Shown: in pieces, positions 20,114 through 23,962 of the stretch | Numbering within the stretch: position 1 is the stretch's first letter | How the letters are laid out: every line of letters starts with the position of its first letter | IMG/VR virus record: IMGVR_UViG_3300030450_001359 | Location: 1-23,962 of that record | DNA from: a virus | Length of the DNA: 23,962 bases | Direction: 5' to 3' (one strand) | Program-made: the position numbers and the translations under genes | The notes under the pieces: model-generated | The model's database searches: none | What the model saw: the letters and a program-made list of their open reading frames with translations, nothing else | Told to the model about the DNA's origin: nothing

Positions 20114-21561
20114 TGTTCCGATCTTTTTAATAAGTTAATTTTCAAATTTAATAATGTATTCATTTCAAATTTTTCCTCATCTTGTTTTCTTTTGTTTTCT
20201 TTATCCATAAAGTTGCTTCTATGTGCTAAAGCCAGATTATCGGCTGAGGGGTAAGCAGGGAGGCTGACAGGAGATACATCGTACAAGCGATTCACTTTAT
20301 GTATTAATCTTACATCTCCACTATCTCCTCGCTCCCAGGAATCCCCATCTTTTCCGATCGTAAATGCGAAAGAAGACTGACTTATATTACCAAGCCTCAT
20401 ATTCTCTTTTAAGTCCCTTCCTGCCGTTGTATCTGGAATATCTAGCTCATATCGAAGTCCCTTTTCATCTACTCCTAGTCTTAAAGTTCCTGCAGATACT
20501 CTACCTAGAATAAAATTAGGGTCGTGATTAAAGTAAGCTCTTACATCATTGTCTAAGACATCATCAAAAGCTCCAGGCATTATCTTCTCTCTGAATCCTC
20601 CTAAATCTTCACTTAAACTATTAAAGACTGCAGCGTGTCCTACTACTACATCTTTTCCCTTTTTTTGTGTTATTCTACTTTCTATCTCAAAGAATCTCTT
20701 TTCAGAAGTATGTTTCTCATCCCATACATTAACTCCATCGAGTTTTCTCATCCCATACTCATCCTCTGTATCTTCTTCGATTTCTTCTTCTTCTTCTTCA
20801 TCTATATCCTCTATGATATCTTCTTTAGGAGTTTCTTCCATATCTTCTGGCCCTCTTAATACTTCTTCCTCCTCCTCCTCAGTTTCCACTTTTTCCATAA
20901 TATCTTCAGTAGATGCATCAGTATCTTTTTCGTAAACGATTGTAACTGTTTTCTCATCTTCTTTTATTTCTATTATATGTCTTTTCTTAATTTCTCCCAT
21001 AGTTTTTACTTCTATTATTTTTATATTTTCCTCCTCCTCTATATTTTCAAATCTTTCCCAGTAAGATTCTATATATGATTTCCACTCCTCTGGCCTTTCA
21101 TTTTTTGCTACTTCTAAACATTCTTCTTTATTTCTACTTATATATATAATCTCAGCATTTAATTCTTTTGCTAAGTTTTGTCTTACTTCTTTTAAAGGAG
21201 AAGAATTAATAATCCATACTCTTAGATTCTTTTCATTTTTTAAATCTTCATAAAACTTCTTACGCATAGAAAATATATATTTTCTTACTTCCTCTATATG
21301 ATTATGAGTATCTTCTCCAGTTAGAGCAGTATGAATTTTATCAAAGTCCCATACTATATCTCCCTGTCTTTTATTCTTTTCTATATAAGTATTCTTTCCA
21401 CTACAAGGAGAGCCAGAGACTATTTTAATATTTCTCTCTAATTGAGATTCGCATACTGCATATCTCTGCTTATCATCGTATTCCTGCATAACCTGATCGG
21501 CCATACATCTATCTAAAAATTCTTTTTTAGATTCGTTATTTTTTGGCTCTGGTATCGGCAT
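20110..21561 (-). CDS. P-loop kinase / HK97 prohead protease (S78) fusion
   Basis: A 483-residue multi-domain protein. Residues 1 to 41 carry a short phage motif (RCMADQVMQEY followed by QRYAVCESQ) often found at the N-terminus of head proteases. Residues about 45 to 185 are a P-loop kinase-like NTPase: Walker A GSPCSGKNT (50 to 58), VWDFDKIHTALTG (Asp72, Asp74) and a lid-like Arg/Lys region. Residues about 225 to 266 are a very acidic Glu linker. Residues about 285 to 445 are the S78 protease: FREKIMPGAFDD, AYFNHDPNFILGR (His346) and NISQSSFAF (probable Ser397). The protease processes the capsid delta domain. An internal start near Met271 could give protease alone. Confidence 0.85.
   Translation of the reverse strand: MPIPEPKNNESKKEFLDRCMADQVMQEYDDKQRYAVCESQLERNIKIVSGSPCSGKNTYIEKNKRQGDIVWDFDKIHTALTGEDTHNHIEEVRKYIFSMRKKFYEDLKNEKNLRVWIINSSPLKEVRQNLAKELNAEIIYISRNKEECLEVAKNERPEEWKSYIESYWERFENIEEEENIKIIEVKTMGEIKKRHIIEIKEDEKTVTIVYEKDTDASTEDIMEKVETEEEEEEVLRGPEDMEETPKEDIIEDIDEEEEEEIEEDTEDEYGMRKLDGVNVWDEKHTSEKRFFEIESRITQKKGKDVVVGHAAVFNSLSEDLGGFREKIMPGAFDDVLDNDVRAYFNHDPNFILGRVSAGTLRLGVDEKGLRYELDIPDTTAGRDLKENMRLGNISQSSFAFTIGKDGDSWERGDSGDVRLIHKVNRLYDVSPVSLPAYPSADNLALAHRSNFMDKENKRKQDEEKFEMNTLLNLKINLLKRSEQ
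20143..20169 (-). promoter_or_regulatory. Weak candidate promoter for the capsid gene
   Basis: Inside the protease gene the minus strand has TAAATTTG (20150..20143), an exact TAnnTTTG match, 29 bases before the capsid ATG (20113), with TTTG at 20169..20166 upstream. The spacing is only 15 bases, shorter than the usual 17 to 23, and AT-rich DNA gives such matches by chance, so this is a low-confidence site for extra capsid transcription. Confidence 0.3.
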
Positions 21562-22762
21562 TATTATCTTTTAAAGTTCCTCCTTCTACTATGTCATTTA
21601 ATGTAGCCATATTAAGCTGCATAAAGTGATTCTCTCCTCCTTGTATTGTCGGAAGCTCCTCATATTGTCTTATCTCATCAATACTTAAAGCTCCTATATT
21701 TAACATCGTTCTATAATATTCAGCTCTATCTTTTGGAGTTCCTCTTAATAAAGCATTTACATTAAATTTAGTTCCTATCTTATTTAATTCATTCTTCCTA
21801 AATAATTTACAGTTCATCTCTGATTCCATCATAACGATATAAGGCATTAAAGAATACTGCACAAATTCTCTACTTTGCTCTGATATATTATTAAAGCTAG
21901 ATTTTGTTAAATCTCTAAGTAAGTGAGGAGGTAAATTAAACAGTCGAGCTATTTCAGTAATAGAAAATTCTCTGGATTTGAGAAACTGGCTGGCCTCGTT
22001 TGACAGGCTAATCTGTTGAAATTTAAGCCCTTCCTCTAGTACCATAGTTTTATTAGAGTCTCTTAAGCTAGAATAATTCTCTTTAAAAGATACTCTTAAT
22101 CTATTAATAGCCTCATCCGATAAATGTCTATCTGTAGAAAGTACGCCTGATACTTTTGCGCCATTAGAAAAGTAAGAATTTCCATACTGCTCTAAAGCTA
22201 ATCCATATCCGATCGCAGAAGCTCCTACATCTACTGGAGACATTCCTACAAATCCATCTTTGCTCATTACTTTAAAATGCAAAATATCATAAGAATCCAC
22301 TAGACCTCCTTCATCTAATTCGTAATATATCTCTCCTTCATTTTCTATCAGCCTTACTTTTTTTACATCTAAAGGTAGTAACTCTACAGGAGTAGCTCCA
22401 TTATTTCTATTAATATATACGAAAGAATTTCCTCGAGTTAATAAATCTATCATACACTTCTGAATAAAAGTATAAGTAGTCATATTCTCATTAGGCTTGC
22501 GATGTAATAAATTATAAATTTTATGATTAAAAGCAGTTAATTTATTTCCTGCCTTATCAGTTTCAAATACTGAGAGAGGTAGCTGAGCTATAGATTCAGA
22601 TAATATTCTGATAGCACCCCATACCGCAGTAAAATTCATAGCGGATTCATCTGTTACCATAACACCTGCAGTAGGTTGCCCTACTTGTGACATAGCCTGT
22701 AAAAATCCGTTTCTCTTTTCTGTTCTTGTAAAAATTCCTCGTAAAGTATCTAGTATCCCCAT
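21536..22762 (-). CDS. Portal protein, HK97 family
   Basis: A 408-residue HK97-type portal. The recognisable parts are an N-terminal helix (MGILDTLRGIFTRTEKRNGF), NFTAVWGAIRILSESIAQLP, the LHRKPNENMTTYTFIQKCMI region, the RGNSFVYINRNNGATPVELL strand, EEGLKFQQISLSNEASQFLK, and REFSITEIARLFNLPPHLLR before the C-terminal AEYYRTMLNIGALSIDEIRQ and LPTIQGGE. It forms the dodecameric gate through which the terminase pumps DNA. It overlaps the protease gene by 26 bases, an unusually long overlap for this cluster. Length and domains are complete. Confidence 0.93.
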   Translation of the reverse strand: MGILDTLRGIFTRTEKRNGFLQAMSQVGQPTAGVMVTDESAMNFTAVWGAIRILSESIAQLPLSVFETDKAGNKLTAFNHKIYNLLHRKPNENMTTYTFIQKCMIDLLTRGNSFVYINRNNGATPVELLPLDVKKVRLIENEGEIYYELDEGGLVDSYDILHFKVMSKDGFVGMSPVDVGASAIGYGLALEQYGNSYFSNGAKVSGVLSTDRHLSDEAINRLRVSFKENYSSLRDSNKTMVLEEGLKFQQISLSNEASQFLKSREFSITEIARLFNLPPHLLRDLTKSSFNNISEQSREFVQYSLMPYIVMMESEMNCKLFRKNELNKIGTKFNVNALLRGTPKDRAEYYRTMLNIGALSIDEIRQYEELPTIQGGENHFMQLNMATLNDIVEGGTLKDNNADTRAKK

Positions 22763-22803
22763 ATAGAGTATGCATAATTATTGCGATACAATTATACGTA
22801 ATT

Positions 22804-23025
22804 CTAGTGATTCCTTCTTGTAACTTTGTTTCTATTCTTCCTATTTTTAGTAACTCTAAAGCTATCATAGGAAGCATATCTTCTCTTACCGAAGTTTTCC
22901 TCATATTCTAGCTCTGTTAATTCATAAGCTTCGGTATAGTTTCTAGCTGCCTTGCAGTGCTTATGAAATCTTCTTTCAAATCCAGAAGGGCTTAAGAGTG
23001 CTAATATTTCTAAGTCTATTTTCAT
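22804..23025 (-). CDS. Small conserved protein between terminase and portal
   Basis: A 73-residue protein (MKIDLEILALLSPSGFERRF and so on) with YELTELEYEENFGKRRYASY and a basic DSFRVTKNRKNRNKVTRRNH end. The Y-E-x-x-E-x-E-Y...RRY-x-S-Y-x-S-F pattern is common in small genes placed after the large terminase in phages and has no assigned function. It starts eleven bases after the terminase stop, and a 41-base AT-rich gap leads to the portal. DNA-binding by the basic tail is possible. Confidence 0.65.
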   Translation of the reverse strand: MKIDLEILALLSPSGFERRFHKHCKAARNYTEAYELTELEYEENFGKRRYASYDSFRVTKNRKNRNKVTRRNH

Positions 23026-23036
23026 CTATTTAATTA

Positions 23037-23962
23037 TCAAAAGGTTAATATTCCTCGCTCATCGTATATAGAATCTCCATCGGATTCATCTGTCATCATC
23101 TCTCCTAGAGCCATTACTAGAGCTACCATTCCATCTACTTTCTCCGAGCTTCTCTGTTTATTTATTTTTATATTTCCTGCTGGGTCAGTTTGTAAGCTTA
23201 CATTTTCGCACTGCCAGCGTAGTACTGGATTTCTTATATGATTAATTTCTTTTTTAAGTACCAGCTTTTCGAGTTCTTTCGATGGGGCTGACATACTACG
23301 GTAGCCCTGGCCGAATTGACTCATAGGTATTCCATCTTGTTGAGCTAGCTGGATAATAAGCTGGCTAGAATTCCAGCGATCGTAGGCTATACTTTGTAAA
23401 TCATAATCTTCTATAATTTTATTTATATCCTGTCTTATATAGTCATAATCTTGTACATCTCCTGGAGTTGCTTTTATATATCCATCGGCTATCCATTCAT
23501 CGTAAGGCAGTTTATATTTCCTTCCTCTGAGTTCTGCCGATTCTTCTGGACACCAGAAGCGCACTAATACTACATCCTTCTGCTCCTCCATAGGAAAATA
23601 TAATACGAGACTAGATAAATCCATAGTCGAGGCTAGGTCTAAACCTCCCCAGCATCGCTTCCCTTTTAAAGATTCTAAATCTATTTCTTCATAATTTTCC
23701 ATCCATACACTATCGGAAATCCATTTTGTAATAGTAGAAGTCCATATATTAAGATGTAATCTTTTAAAAGTATTTTCGTAACTCGGTAACTCAGCAGCTC
23801 TCTTAGCTTCAGTTACTAAATAATCATTAGAGATAGACACTCCTAAATTAGGATTAGCTTTCTTCCAGGTCTCTGGGTTTTGTATATCATCCTCGGCATC
23901 GGCTGCATAGATTACAGATAGATGAGTGTCATCGTTTATAATTTTATTTTTTACCTTTTCCG
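23037..23962 (-). CDS. Terminase large subunit, C-terminal part (5' end outside window)
   Basis: The frame is open to the right edge of the window, so about 308 residues of the C-terminal part are visible. It begins EKVKNKIINDDTHLSVIY and includes ETWKKANPNLGVSIS, a typical terminase junction segment. The nuclease domain follows: GGLDLASTMDLSSLVL (first catalytic Asp), LQSIAYDRWNSSQ (second Asp) and KVDGMVALVMALG (third Asp). The ATPase half with the Walker motifs lies outside. The enzyme cuts and packages DNA through the portal encoded just downstream. The frame shows no interruption, so truncation is only at the window edge. Confidence 0.93.
   Translation of the reverse strand, partial: EKVKNKIINDDTHLSVIYAADAEDDIQNPETWKKANPNLGVSISNDYLVTEAKRAAELPSYENTFKRLHLNIWTSTITKWISDSVWMENYEEIDLESLKGKRCWGGLDLASTMDLSSLVLYFPMEEQKDVVLVRFWCPEESAELRGRKYKLPYDEWIADGYIKATPGDVQDYDYIRQDINKIIEDYDLQSIAYDRWNSSQLIIQLAQQDGIPMSQFGQGYRSMSAPSKELEKLVLKKEINHIRNPVLRWQCENVSLQTDPAGNIKINKQRSSEKVDGMVALVMALGEMMTDESDGDSIYDERGILTF

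Noticed and set aside
20549-20935. Plus-strand ORFs opposite the protease gene, including a Ser-rich one of 128 codons
   Set aside because: The serine runs are the reverse reading of the Glu-rich linker of the protease; there is no start context, so these are shadows.
22647-22904. Minus-strand ORF of 85 codons overlapping the portal start and the small upstream gene
   Set aside because: It lies in another frame across two well-supported genes (portal and 22804-23025) and has no recognisable motif, so it is a shadow.
1-23962. tRNA genes, CRISPR arrays, insertion sequences or an integrase
   Set aside because: No cloverleaf, regular repeat-spacer array, transposase or recombinase motif was seen on either strand by reading; this was not a computed search.

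Overview
This window is part of a tailed-phage (siphovirus-type) genome, and every recognisable protein gene lies on the minus strand, so transcription runs from the right end to the left end. The DNA is AT-rich. The clearest promoter fits the Bacteroidota consensus (TTG, about 18 bases, TAnnTTTG), and Shine-Dalgarno sites are mostly weak or absent. Both points suggest a phage of a Bacteroidota host, probably a flavobacterium; this is inferred, as no host gene is present. There is no integrase or CI-like repressor, tRNA, CRISPR array, DNA polymerase or helicase in the window.

Structural half, about 23962 to 7628, in transcription order: large terminase (5' end outside the window), a small conserved protein, HK97-type portal, a P-loop kinase/prohead-protease fusion, HK97-fold major capsid protein, terminators, a gp6-like connector, head-closure protein, gp10-like protein, a tail-completion protein fused to a LamG lectin-like domain, three small genes, two paralogous tail-tube proteins, a tail-assembly chaperone pair joined by a -1 frameshift, an 878-residue tape measure and a 1087-residue tail-tip protein. 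The lysis block (7620 to 6833) has an M15 peptidase between two holin-like membrane proteins. A calcineurin-type metallophosphoesterase ends the late block.

Control region, about 5620 to 6070: an early minus-strand promoter, three inverted repeats, a possible divergent plus-strand promoter leading into a two-hairpin small RNA candidate, and an attenuator-like hairpin in the early leader.

Early half, about 5821 to 1: small overlapping genes, a Dam-type adenine methyltransferase, an SSB-like protein, a stand-alone DnaA domain IV-like protein, an HTH replication protein, a possible helicase-loader partner, a zinc ribbon, tiny membrane proteins, a DUF3310 protein, and three nucleases (VRR-NUC, NinG-like HNH, HNH). 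The last, partial gene sits where a small terminase is usually found, so the two window edges may be nearly adjacent on a circular or permuted genome. The phage seems to bring initiation, ssDNA-binding and recombination functions and to rely on the host replisome.

Most notable: the -1 frameshift site, the kinase-protease fusion, the tail-completion/LamG fusion, the divergent control region with its plus-strand RNA candidate, enrichment of CGATCG, and a 24-residue membrane microprotein coupled to its neighbours by ATGA overlaps at both ends.
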